A stretch of 64,000 nucleotides of DNA, from contig DGGU01000031.1 of NCBI GenBank assembly GCA_002392345.1, positions 24,386 to 88,385 on the forward strand, given 5' to 3'. The stretch comes from Lachnospiraceae bacterium UBA3866. Its GTDB lineage: Bacteria > Bacillota > Clostridia > Lachnospirales > Lachnospiraceae. A program made the position numbers and the translations under genes. The notes beneath the pieces were generated by a model that did no database searches, had not been told where the DNA came from, and was given only the letters and a program-made list of their open reading frames with translations. The stretch's first letter is position 1; the number at the start of each line of letters is the position of its first letter. Below, one piece after another: positions 1-8,293 of the stretch.

Positions 1-876
1 TAATTCCTTCATTATATCGAACATCTTCTCTTCTTTCTTTTTGTCCATGGTGCAAAGTGGAAGACGAAGGAAGTTTTCACAATATCCAATTTTTGCCATT
101 GCTGATTTTATAGGTATAGGATTGACCTCAGAGAAGAGTGCTCTTATAAATGGAATGTATTTTAATTGAAGCGCTTTACTTTCTTCTATCTTTCCTTCAA
201 AAAATGCATCGCACATTCTCACTGTCTCTTTTGGAAGTATATTAGATATAACTGAGATAACTCCCATGCCTCCTAAAGATAAAAACGGAACTATCTCATC
301 ATCATTTCCAGAATATATATGAAGTTTATCTCCAACTAATTCAAATGTATCCATTATCTTTGCAAGGTTGCCATTTGCTTCTTTGATTCCTACTATATTG
401 TCTACTTTTGATAATTCAAGATATGTTTCTGGTTCTATATTAACTCCAGTTCTTGATGGAACATTATAAAGTATAATTGGTTTATTAGATGCTTTAGCAA
501 TTGCTTTATAACTTTCAACAAGGCCTCTTTGCGTTGCTTTATTATAGTAAGGAGTAACTGCAAGGAGTCCATCCACTCCTATCTCACACGCAAAACGTGT
601 AAGTTCACATGCATAACTTGTGTCATTAGACCCAACGCCTGCTACCATAGGTACACGACCTCTTATCTTTTCTTTTGAAAATCTGAAAAGTTCTCTATGT
701 TCACTATCACTAAGAGTCGCACCTTCTCCTGTTGTACCCGCTATAATAAGTGAATTGATGCCTTCTTTTATCTGAAATTCTATAAGTTTCTCTAAATTTT
801 CGTAGTCTATTCCTCTTTCATTTGTTGGTGTTATAAGAGCTGTACCAACTCCTTTAAATATAAGTTCTTTGTTCAT
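1..876 (-). CDS. dapA: 4-hydroxy-tetrahydrodipicolinate synthase (3' end cut by window edge)
   Basis: Condenses pyruvate with aspartate semialdehyde, the first committed step of diaminopimelate/lysine synthesis in the cytoplasm. The ATG at 876 gives MNKELIFKGVGTALITPT. The TIM-barrel motifs are visible: AGTTGEG at residues 46-52, the catalytic tyrosine in YNVPSRTG near 137 and the Schiff-base lysine in GIKEANG at about 165. The window holds 292 codons and the frame is still open at base 1. The family is about 290-300 aa, so only a few residues are missing. A GGGAGG Shine-Dalgarno (SD) sequence precedes the start. The gene is divergent from lysA of the same pathway. Confidence 0.95.
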   Translation of the reverse strand, partial: MNKELIFKGVGTALITPTNERGIDYENLEKLIEFQIKEGINSLIIAGTTGEGATLSDSEHRELFRFSKEKIRGRVPMVAGVGSNDTSYACELTRFACEIGVDGLLAVTPYYNKATQRGLVESYKAIAKASNKPIILYNVPSRTGVNIEPETYLELSKVDNIVGIKEANGNLAKIMDTFELVGDKLHIYSGNDDEIVPFLSLGGMGVISVISNILPKETVRMCDAFFEGKIEESKALQLKYIPFIRALFSEVNPIPIKSAMAKIGYCENFLRLPLCTMDKKKEEKMFDIMKEL

Positions 877-897
877 AAGGCCTCCCTTCCATTGATA

Positions 898-926
898 ATT
901 ATACCAATAAACACCTTAAAAATCAA
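898..926 (-). promoter_or_regulatory. dapA promoter
   Basis: On the minus strand: -35 TTGATT (921-926), 17-bp spacer, -10 TATAAT (898-903). The predicted start is about 891, leaving a leader of about 15 nt that contains the GGGAGG ribosome site. Confidence 0.75.
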
Positions 927-995
927 AGATTTGGCCTATTTTTTCATCTTGTTATGCTCCTTGGTTAATAGGTTATAACACGTTTGTCGTCTTCA

Positions 996-1024
996 TTTAC
1001 ATATAAATGCAATTTTGATAAAAT
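996..1024 (+). promoter_or_regulatory. lysA promoter, apparently leaderless
   Basis: -35 TTTACA (996-1001), 17-bp spacer, -10 TAAAAT (1019-1024). The expected transcription start, about 7 nt after the -10, falls on the GTG at 1031. No Shine-Dalgarno is present upstream of that codon, so the mRNA would be leaderless. Confidence 0.6.
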
Positions 1025-1030
1025 ATAGTC

Positions 1031-2326
1031 GTGATTTGTGAAAATATTAAAACTGAAAATGGAAGGCTTTGTTTTAACAATTTTGATGTGGTTGAGCTTG
1101 CTAAGAAATATGGCACGCCACTTTACCTTATGGATGAAAATCGCATAAGAAAAAATCTAAATATTTATAAGGACGCCTTAAAACAATACTTCGGTGATAA
1201 TGCTCTTATGCTTTATGCAAGCAAAGCTTGTTCATTCAAATACATATATAAAATCATGACCGATAAAAATGTCGGTATAGATGTTGTATCAAGCGGTGAG
1301 TTATACACAGCTAAAATGGCAGGCTTCGACATTTCTAAAGCTTATTTTCATTGCAACAATAAAACGGATTTTGATATAAGATATGGTATAGAAAATGGCG
1401 TGGGATATTTCGTTGCAGATAACATAGAAGAGATCCTTGTTATAGAAAAGATTTGCTCTAAACAAAACATAATTCAAAAGATTCTTTTAAGGGTGACCCC
1501 TGGTATAGATACTCACACTTATGAAGCTGACAAAACTGGCAAAGTTGATTCAAAGTTCGGAACAGCCATAGAGACTGGACAAGCAATAGAACTTGTCGGC
1601 GTGATACTTAAACTTAAACATATAGATCTCTGCGGTTTCCACTGTCATGTAGGTTCACAAGTTTTCGAAGAAGATGTCTACGAACGGACCTCTGATATAA
1701 TGATAAAATTTTTTGCTGATGTAAAAGAAAAATATAATTTCGAAACTCGTGAATATAATATCGGTGGTGGATTTGGTGTTCGATATGTAGACGATGATCC
1801 TACACTAGATCTTGATAAAAAAACAAAAGAACTTTCTGAATATATAAAAGGAACTTGTGCAAAATATAATTTAGATGTTCCTGCTTTTCGTATGGAACCA
1901 GGTCGATCTATTGTTGCAGATGCAGGAATGACACTTTACACCGTTGGCACAATTAAAAAAATTCCCGGATATAAGAATTATGTTTCTATAGATGGTGGCA
2001 TGAATGATAATCCACGATATGCATTATATGGCGCAAGATACACTTGCTACACTGCAAATAAGATGAATGAAAAATGTGATTTTAAAGCCGACCTTGTTGG
2101 AAGATGCTGCGAATCTGGAGATATAATTGCTAAAGATATATTGTTCCCTGAATCAATCTCTCGCTATGATATAGTTGCTGTCGCAACAACAGGAGCGTAT
2201 AACTTTTCTATGGCCTCTAACTATAACCGCCTACCGCGACCTTCTATCGTAATGCTAAAAGATGATAAGGATTTCGTGGTGGTGAAGGGGGAGACGCTTG
2301 AAGATCTTGTTAAAAACGACTGCTAA
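1031..2326 (+). CDS. lysA: diaminopimelate decarboxylase
   Basis: PLP enzyme that decarboxylates meso-diaminopimelate to L-lysine. The 431-aa length is normal. The N-terminal barrel carries the PLP lysine in YASKA (about residue 65), HCHVGSQ around 205-211 and a glycine-rich GGGFG phosphate motif around 250. The second-subunit cysteine of the active site is in GRCCESGD near 355. The GTG start gives MICENIKTENGR, the usual lead-in to ELAKKYGTPLY. There is no SD before it; a good promoter places the transcript start on the start codon itself. The gene is divergent from dapA, so the two steps of the pathway share one intergenic region. Confidence 0.95.
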   Translation: MICENIKTENGRLCFNNFDVVELAKKYGTPLYLMDENRIRKNLNIYKDALKQYFGDNALMLYASKACSFKYIYKIMTDKNVGIDVVSSGELYTAKMAGFDISKAYFHCNNKTDFDIRYGIENGVGYFVADNIEEILVIEKICSKQNIIQKILLRVTPGIDTHTYEADKTGKVDSKFGTAIETGQAIELVGVILKLKHIDLCGFHCHVGSQVFEEDVYERTSDIMIKFFADVKEKYNFETREYNIGGGFGVRYVDDDPTLDLDKKTKELSEYIKGTCAKYNLDVPAFRMEPGRSIVADAGMTLYTVGTIKKIPGYKNYVSIDGGMNDNPRYALYGARYTCYTANKMNEKCDFKADLVGRCCESGDIIAKDILFPESISRYDIVAVATTGAYNFSMASNYNRLPRPSIVMLKDDKDFVVVKGETLEDLVKNDC

Positions 2327-2343
2327 GCTTTTTTATATTTGTC

Positions 2344-3678
2344 CTATGTATTTCTATGATTAAGCCATATATAATACTTTGATTTGTTTTCTTGCTTGGC
2401 GGTATTCAGCTTATCTTCCATTCTTGTGATAACTTCACTCTTCTTCTCTTTTATATCACCTGCTTTAGTTAAAGCTATCTTAGTAAATGTAGGTCCTATC
2501 AATTCATAAATCAACACTCCAAAAAGAGTTATATTTCTGATCATAGTGCCTTCTCTTCCAAGAGAAGATGCAACTATGGCACTCATGCCAAGAGCAACGC
2601 CCGCTTGGGGAAGAAGAGTTATACCAAGATACTTTTTAACCACCTCGCTACTATGTGCTATCGTGGCACTAATTCTTGCACCAAGATATTTTCCTACACT
2701 TCTTGATAATACATATATGATGCCAATTGACACTATAATTGGATTTTTAAATATTCCAAGATTGAGTTCTGCTCCACTTAGCACAAAAAACAAAACTAAA
2801 ATCGGCTGCGACCATTTGTTGGCTCGCTCCATAAGATCATCTGAAAGTGGACAGATGTTACAAAACACTGTTCCCAGCATCATGCACACTAGAAGCGGTG
2901 AAAAAGATCCTGCGAATGCGCCAAATTTAAAACTTAATTTTGCTATTGCCACCGTAAGAACAATCGATGCTATAATTAATATAAGTCTATTGGAATTAGA
3001 ATGAAATCTACTTTCAAGATAAGTAAGTATCACTGCAACTATACTTCCAAGAAGTAGAGACATGATTATCTCTATAATAGGTTCTACTATAAGATTAAGG
3101 ATATATACATTTCCACTTATTAGTCCGCTAGCAACTCCATAAGAACAAGCAAAAACCACAAGTCCAACCGCATCATCAAGTGCTACTACGGGCAAAAGTA
3201 TATCAGTAACAGGACCTTTTGCCTTATATTGTTTTATAACCATAAGTGTAGCCGCTGGAGCAGTTGCTGATGCAATAGCACCTAAAGATATAGCCATAGG
3301 AATTGTCACAACTTCAGGCATAACTTTATGCATACATATAAGTGTTATATCTACGATGATGGCTGTGATAACAGCCTGAAGGACGCCTATAATAAGTGCT
3401 TGCTTTCCTATATGTTGCAAGTCCTTTAATTTAAATTCATTTCCAATAGCAAATGCTATAAACCCAAGTGCCACATCTGAAATTATAGAAAGTGACTCTA
3501 CTTCATCATAGTTCACAAAACCTATGCCGTCTATTCCAAGTCTTCCAAGTATAGATGGTCCTATTATAACTCCTACTATAAGATATGCTGTGACATCTGG
3601 TAATTTAAAAAGATTGGTTACACGAGTCATTAAAAGCCCCGCAAAGAGGGCCCAAGTTATCAATAATAAATTTAACAT
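2344..3678 (-). CDS. cation:proton antiporter (CPA2/KefB-type membrane transporter)
   Basis: Integral membrane protein of about 444 aa from the ATG at 3678, which follows an AGAAGGA ribosome site; an in-frame upstream start lacks one. At least ten hydrophobic segments cover residues 1-410. The early motif FKLPDVTAYLIVGVIIGPS and the central ALDDAVGLVVFA with its acidic pair are typical of monovalent cation/proton antiporters, where the paired acidic residues carry ions. A charged, soluble C-terminal tail of about 40 aa has no TrkA-N domain. It lies 13 bp after the Tyr/Asn-rich gene and is probably in one transcript with it and gpmI. It converges on lysA. The ion specificity cannot be read from the sequence. 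Confidence 0.85.
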   Translation of the reverse strand: MLNLLLITWALFAGLLMTRVTNLFKLPDVTAYLIVGVIIGPSILGRLGIDGIGFVNYDEVESLSIISDVALGFIAFAIGNEFKLKDLQHIGKQALIIGVLQAVITAIIVDITLICMHKVMPEVVTIPMAISLGAIASATAPAATLMVIKQYKAKGPVTDILLPVVALDDAVGLVVFACSYGVASGLISGNVYILNLIVEPIIEIIMSLLLGSIVAVILTYLESRFHSNSNRLILIIASIVLTVAIAKLSFKFGAFAGSFSPLLVCMMLGTVFCNICPLSDDLMERANKWSQPILVLFFVLSGAELNLGIFKNPIIVSIGIIYVLSRSVGKYLGARISATIAHSSEVVKKYLGITLLPQAGVALGMSAIVASSLGREGTMIRNITLFGVLIYELIGPTFTKIALTKAGDIKEKKSEVITRMEDKLNTAKQENKSKYYIWLNHRNT

Positions 3679-3691
3679 ATATTCCTTCTTT

Positions 3692-4390
3692 TTAGTTAAT
3701 CTGAATAATCTGTCCTGTCGTTGAGTCGTATTCAAAAACTCTTACATCAGAGCTATTATTAATCTTTCTCCATCTAAATCTATTGGATGCTACATCTATA
3801 GTTAGCCTAAACTCTAAATTGCCATTTATTGCATTTTGCTTTTTAAGGTCACAATTTACGAGCATCACTATCTCATAAGGTGTCTCACTCTCAATACTTG
3901 CAAAATTTAAAAAATAATCTTGAACATTGTTTTGGTTGAGAACATTGCTATTGCACCAATTTGATATAGAAACATAGGCATTGTATATAAGCAAGTTTGC
4001 CATATATGTTGGATAAGGATAATTTCCATTTAAAACAGGAACTCTACTTACATTTGGCTCACCATTATAAGTATTATATGCTGGCCTATCATACCCTATT
4101 AAATAATAATAAGCATCTGCAGGAACTAAGTAATTCGCATTTCCTATATTATAATTTGGATAATAATTATATTGGCCATTGTACTGATTATTATACTGAT
4201 TGTTATATTGAGCACCATATTGATAGTTATACTGATAAGCATAAGGATTATAATATTGATTGGCACTTGGTCCATAATAATAATCAGCATGTGGTGCTAT
4301 AATATACGAGCTTGCAAATACATTAAAAGACATAATTATCATTACTATCAAACTAATAATTACTCTTATTTTCATTTTGACTCTTTTCAT
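3692..4390 (-). CDS. secreted Tyr/Asn/Gln-rich protein of unknown function
   Basis: Not recognised as a known family. The start at 4390 follows a GAGGAG ribosome site with 8-nt spacing. The protein opens with basic residues and a hydrophobic stretch ending in FNVFASS, a clear signal peptide. Residues of about 30-90 are a low-complexity segment of imperfect (N/Q)YN(N/G)QY-type repeats without lysine or leucine. The remaining 130 aa look like a small folded beta-rich domain. It sits between gpmI (47 bp upstream) and the antiporter. The aromatic repeat suggests a surface or matrix role, but that is only inference. Confidence 0.8.
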   Translation of the reverse strand: MKRVKMKIRVIISLIVMIIMSFNVFASSYIIAPHADYYYGPSANQYYNPYAYQYNYQYGAQYNNQYNNQYNGQYNYYPNYNIGNANYLVPADAYYYLIGYDRPAYNTYNGEPNVSRVPVLNGNYPYPTYMANLLIYNAYVSISNWCNSNVLNQNNVQDYFLNFASIESETPYEIVMLVNCDLKKQNAINGNLEFRLTIDVASNRFRWRKINNSSDVRVFEYDSTTGQIIQIN

Positions 4391-4437
4391 TTGCTTACTC
4401 CTCATATAACATCTTCTATATAAAGAACTATCATCAC

Positions 4438-5958
4438 TTATATAAGCTCTTTTCCCGTCATCTCAGGTGGTTTGTCTATCCCCATAAGTTTAAGTATGGT
4501 TGGTGCTACATCACAAAGTCTTCCACCTTCTTTAAGTTTATATCCTTCTTTGGTTACAAGGCAGAATGGCACAGGGTTACTGGTATGCGCTGTATAAGGG
4601 TTGCCATTTTCATCTTTCATAAGTTCGGCATTGCCATGGTCCGCAATGATAAAAAGGTTTCCTTTCTTCTCTACGACCTTATCATACACTTTTCCTACGC
4701 ACTCATCTACTGTCTCTATAGCTTTAATCGCTGCAGAAAGAACTCCTGTATGTCCAACCATATCAGGGTTTGCAAAATTAACAACTATAAGATCATACTT
4801 TCCTTCATCTATGGCTTTGACTACATTTTCACAAACCTTATATGCTGACATCTCTGGTTTTAGATCATAAGTAGGTACTTCTTTTGGAGATGGCACGAGT
4901 ATCCTCTCTTCATTTTTACAAGGCTCTTCTACTCCGCCATTAAAGAAGAATGTAACATGTGCATACTTTTCTGTCTCAGCAGTTCTAAGCTGAGTTAAGC
5001 CGAGGTTGCCCAAAACCTCACCAAGATGATTTTTTATCTTCTTTTCTTCAAATGCTACAAGTTTTCCTTTGATAGTAGGATCGTATTCTGTCATACTTAC
5101 ATATATAAGATCCTTTATCTTTTCTCTTTCAAAAAAAGTAAAATCATCATCGCAAAATGCATGAGTAAGTTCCCTTGCCCTATCTGGTCTAAAGTTAAAA
5201 AAGATTAAGCTGTCACCATCTTTAATTTTGGCGTTGCCATCATCACCAACGACACAAGGCTTTACAAATTCGTCCGTCTCATTTTTTGCATAATAACCTT
5301 TGATGGCTTCGTCTGCTTCATTATATTTATTACCTTCCCTCTTTGTAAGAAGGTCATAGGCTAGTTTTACTCTATCATAATTCTTATCTCGATCCATAGC
5401 ATAATATCTGCCACATACTGATGCAATTTTACCAACGCCTATCTCTTTAATCTTAGATTCAAGTTCTGCAAGATAATTTACTCCTGACTTTGGAGGGGTG
5501 TCTCTGCCGTCTAAAAAGCAGTGCACATATACTTTTTTTATACCATTTCTCTTTGCAAGCTCAAGCAATGCATAAAGGTGTGAATTATGAGTGTGAACGC
5601 CTCCATCAGAAAGAAGTCCCATAATGTGAAATGATGAATCATGTTCTTTACAATGATTTACAGCTTTAAGCAAAGCCTCATTAGTAAAAAAATCTCCATC
5701 TTCTATGGCCTTCGCAATCCTTGTAAGGTCTTGGTATACGATGCGACCTGCTCCTATGTTAAGGTGACCCACTTCGGAATTTCCCATCTGGCCTTCTGGA
5801 AGACCGACATAAGTTCCTGAAGCAAAACCTTCTACCATATGGTGCTTCTCAAATATCTTATCAAGATTTGGTTTAGATGCTAGTGCTATGGCGTTGTTGT
5901 CTTTTTCATCTCTTAGTCCAAAACCGTCCATTATGCACAAGACTGTTGTTTTTTTCAT
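4438..5958 (-). CDS. gpmI: 2,3-bisphosphoglycerate-independent phosphoglycerate mutase
   Basis: Interconverts 3- and 2-phosphoglycerate in glycolysis using two Mn ions. The 506-aa length is normal. Metal ligands are visible in CIMDGFGLR (Asp11), the phosphoserine nucleophile in QMGNSEVGH (Ser61), RYYAMDRD around residue 190, and the late DMVGHTG and ADHGNAE motifs. AAAGGAGT lies 8 nt before the ATG. A GC-rich palindromic repeat (5973-6002) is immediately upstream. The fba gene of the same pathway lies about 3 kb upstream on the same strand, with two sugar-pathway genes between. Confidence 0.97.
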   Translation of the reverse strand: MKKTTVLCIMDGFGLRDEKDNNAIALASKPNLDKIFEKHHMVEGFASGTYVGLPEGQMGNSEVGHLNIGAGRIVYQDLTRIAKAIEDGDFFTNEALLKAVNHCKEHDSSFHIMGLLSDGGVHTHNSHLYALLELAKRNGIKKVYVHCFLDGRDTPPKSGVNYLAELESKIKEIGVGKIASVCGRYYAMDRDKNYDRVKLAYDLLTKREGNKYNEADEAIKGYYAKNETDEFVKPCVVGDDGNAKIKDGDSLIFFNFRPDRARELTHAFCDDDFTFFEREKIKDLIYVSMTEYDPTIKGKLVAFEEKKIKNHLGEVLGNLGLTQLRTAETEKYAHVTFFFNGGVEEPCKNEERILVPSPKEVPTYDLKPEMSAYKVCENVVKAIDEGKYDLIVVNFANPDMVGHTGVLSAAIKAIETVDECVGKVYDKVVEKKGNLFIIADHGNAELMKDENGNPYTAHTSNPVPFCLVTKEGYKLKEGGRLCDVAPTILKLMGIDKPPEMTGKELI

Positions 5959-5972
5959 TTATTTACTCCTTT

Positions 5973-6002
5973 GGGCTCGCATAGCTCGCCCATACGTACG
6001 AC
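5973..6002 (-). repeat. GC-rich palindromic intergenic repeat
   Basis: Reads GGGCTCGCATAGCTCGCCC on the plus strand, followed by ATACGTACGAC. It is one of several related elements in this window that lie directly upstream of a ribosome binding site, here that of gpmI. Confidence 0.6.
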
Positions 6003-6052
6003 AGATAAAATCCATCATTATAGTTGTAAGTTCGTAGCATTAAGTCCCTAAA

Positions 6053-6832
6053 TTAAAGTTTCGTTTTTGTTTCGTCAATAATATAGATAGGATTATCATC
6101 CGTCGCTTTATATTTGTCTCTTAAAAATTTATTTCTTGAAAGTTCTGATATTATGGCAAGCTTTGTGAGTTTAAAAAAATTGTATCGTGATACTCCACTG
6201 TTTCTTGCCGCATTTTCATAGTTTACTATCGCTATGTTTTTTGCTTCATGCTGCACAAAACTTCTAACAAATCTAAGTCTTGTCTTATACTTTTCACTGA
6301 TTGTTTTTGCCAGGTTTTTGTCTACTGCAAAAAAATCAGATACATCTCTCTCGTTTTTATTTCTCAAAACAATACTTGAAAAAAGATAATAGGATTTTGA
6401 GAAAAACTTTTTTACTAGGCTTGCGCCTTCATATTTCACTCGTCTAAGCAGCACACAGTCCGCACCTTCTTCAAACTCCTTCACGATCTCCGGGATCTTA
6501 GCTGGTGGGTTTTGAAGGTCCACATCCATGAATATAAGATAATCAGCCTTTGAATTATCAAAACCTGCACACATAGCTGCTTCGTGACCAAAATTATGGA
6601 CAAAACTTATTATAGATACTTTTACTTCATTATTTTCTTTCTGATTTTTCTCAATATTATTTCTAAGTTCTACTACTTTTTCATAAGTCTTATCTGTACT
6701 TCCATCATCTATATATAATATGTTATATTCATGCTTGTCATCACTTAGATATTTTTTTGCCTCATCAAAAAACGGAAGAACGTTGTCTTCCTCATTATAA
6801 CATGATGCAATTATATCTACTTTTTTCTTCAT
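6053..6832 (-). CDS. family 2 glycosyltransferase (polyprenyl-phosphate sugar transferase type)
   Basis: A 259-aa GT-A fold enzyme. IIASCYNEEDNV at the N-terminus binds the nucleotide sugar, YIDDGSTDKT follows at about residue 45, and the metal-binding DVDLQNPP lies near 105. The spacing resembles DPM1/GtrB/ArnC-type transferases that load a sugar onto a lipid carrier, but the usual C-terminal membrane helices are absent. The start overlaps the stop of the RfbH-type gene by 4 nt, so they are translationally coupled and probably act on the same glycan. The acceptor is unknown. Confidence 0.85.
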   Translation of the reverse strand: MKKKVDIIASCYNEEDNVLPFFDEAKKYLSDDKHEYNILYIDDGSTDKTYEKVVELRNNIEKNQKENNEVKVSIISFVHNFGHEAAMCAGFDNSKADYLIFMDVDLQNPPAKIPEIVKEFEEGADCVLLRRVKYEGASLVKKFFSKSYYLFSSIVLRNKNERDVSDFFAVDKNLAKTISEKYKTRLRFVRSFVQHEAKNIAIVNYENAARNSGVSRYNFFKLTKLAIISELSRNKFLRDKYKATDDNPIYIIDETKTKL

Positions 6833-8178
6833 ATATTGGCTGCTTCCGCTACAACCCTTGCCATATACTTTAAGCGAGCTTCGTCAAGGCCGGGATATAC
6901 TCCGAGTAAAAATGTGTCGTTCATAATCTTGTCAGTGTTTTTTAAATCACCAATTACACGATATTTGTTTTTGTCATCTCTTATATCATCAAAGCAAGGC
7001 TGCTTAATTATGTTTCCCGCGAAAAGCATACGGGTCTGAATGTTTTTGCTTTCTATATAACGGACAACTTTTTCTCTTGTGAGACCTTTCTCTTTTGCTT
7101 TATCATTTAACGTAAGTATAAATGCAAACCAAGAAGGCTTCGTATCCTTTGTCGCCTTTGGCAAGATAAAATATTCATCCATGCCTGCATCTTCAAGTAA
7201 CTTATACAGATAATCGAAATTCTTTCTTCTTTTATCTACAAAAGAAGCTATCTTATCAAGTTGCGCTACACCAATCGCTGCTTGTAAATCTGTAGCTTTT
7301 AAGTTATATCCAAAATGACTATACACATACTTATGGTCATACCCTTTTGGAAGTTCGCCATAAGTACCATCATATCTATGGTTGCAGGTATTATCTACTC
7401 CGCTTGGACACACACAATCTCTTCCCCAATCACGAAGCGAATTGATGATTTTATGAAGAAGTGGATCTTCTGTGTATACAGCTCCTCCTTCTCCTGTGGT
7501 CATATGATGTGGTGGGTAAAATGAAGATGTACCTATATGACCAATGGTTCCGGTCTTCTTATATTCATTTCCAATCTTTGCTTCTGTCCCTAGTGCATCA
7601 CAGTTATCTTCTACAAGCCAAAGGTTATACTTATCACAAAACTCTTTTACTTTTGCTATGTCAAATGCATTGCCAAGAGTGTGTGCCACAAAAACTGCTT
7701 TTGTCTTCTCTGTCCTTGCCTTCTCAAGATCTTCTACTTTAATATTATAAGTAGGTATATCCATATCAAGAAATACAGGGACTGCACCAAATTGTATTAT
7801 AGGAGAAATCGTTGTTGGAAAGCCACAGGCAACTGTTATAACTTCATCGCCCTTTCTTATCCTTCTCTCTTTAAGTAGTGGTGATGTGAGCGCTTCAAAT
7901 GCAATGAGATTGGCCGAAGAACCAGAGTTCACATATGATACATATTTTACTCCCAAGTATTTTGCAAGGCCCTTCTCAAATTCATCGTAAAAATGTCCTT
8001 GTGTCAACCAAAACTCAAGTGCAGAATCAACGAGGTTTACAACTTCCTCTTCATCAAAAACTTTGGCGCTGTATGGAATACGGTCGCCATCCTTATAATC
8101 TTTGGGTTCTATGTTGGATAGCTTCTCTTGTGCATATTTACGGACTAATTTTAATATCTTTTCTTTCTCTTCATTCAT
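6829..8178 (-). CDS. rfbH: RfbH/E1-type CDP-4-keto-6-deoxyglucose 3-dehydratase
   Basis: Member of the DegT/DnrJ/EryC1 aminotransferase fold that performs PMP- and iron-sulfur-dependent C-3 deoxygenation for 3,6-dideoxysugars rather than transamination. In YPPHHMTTGEGG (residues 221-232) a histidine replaces the PLP lysine of true aminotransferases. Four cysteines for a [2Fe-2S] cluster are present: Cys193, Cys255, Cys257 and Cys265, with the C-x-C-x7-C end typical of E1. The 449-aa length matches the family. The start at MNEEKEK was chosen because an upstream GTG runs through the GC-rich intergenic element. None of the other dideoxysugar genes (rfbF, rfbG, E3 reductase) is in the window. Confidence 0.85.
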   Translation of the reverse strand: MNEEKEKILKLVRKYAQEKLSNIEPKDYKDGDRIPYSAKVFDEEEVVNLVDSALEFWLTQGHFYDEFEKGLAKYLGVKYVSYVNSGSSANLIAFEALTSPLLKERRIRKGDEVITVACGFPTTISPIIQFGAVPVFLDMDIPTYNIKVEDLEKARTEKTKAVFVAHTLGNAFDIAKVKEFCDKYNLWLVEDNCDALGTEAKIGNEYKKTGTIGHIGTSSFYPPHHMTTGEGGAVYTEDPLLHKIINSLRDWGRDCVCPSGVDNTCNHRYDGTYGELPKGYDHKYVYSHFGYNLKATDLQAAIGVAQLDKIASFVDKRRKNFDYLYKLLEDAGMDEYFILPKATKDTKPSWFAFILTLNDKAKEKGLTREKVVRYIESKNIQTRMLFAGNIIKQPCFDDIRDDKNKYRVIGDLKNTDKIMNDTFLLGVYPGLDEARLKYMARVVAEAANI

Positions 8179-8225
8179 CTTTTTAATTCTTCCTCGGGTG
8201 CCCCAAAGACACTTCCTCGCATTCA

Positions 8226-8291
8226 CTCGATGGTCAAGATTAAGAGCTAAACTCGCTCATGAACGCTCAGGCGCTCCTGTGCTCGCTCTTA
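8226..8291 (-). repeat. GC-rich repeat-like intergenic segment
   Basis: The short stretch between fba and the RfbH-type gene is full of CTCGC/GCTCA/GCGCTC words and contrasts with the AT-rich surroundings. It resembles the GC-rich elements at 5973, 14736, 51107, 56392 and 63912 but is more degenerate. Confidence 0.4.
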
Positions 8292-8293
8292 CA

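Noticed and set aside
8179..8228. Longer RfbH-type protein starting at the GTG at 8228 region
   Set aside because: The extension would be translated from a GC-rich intergenic element and has no counterpart in the family.
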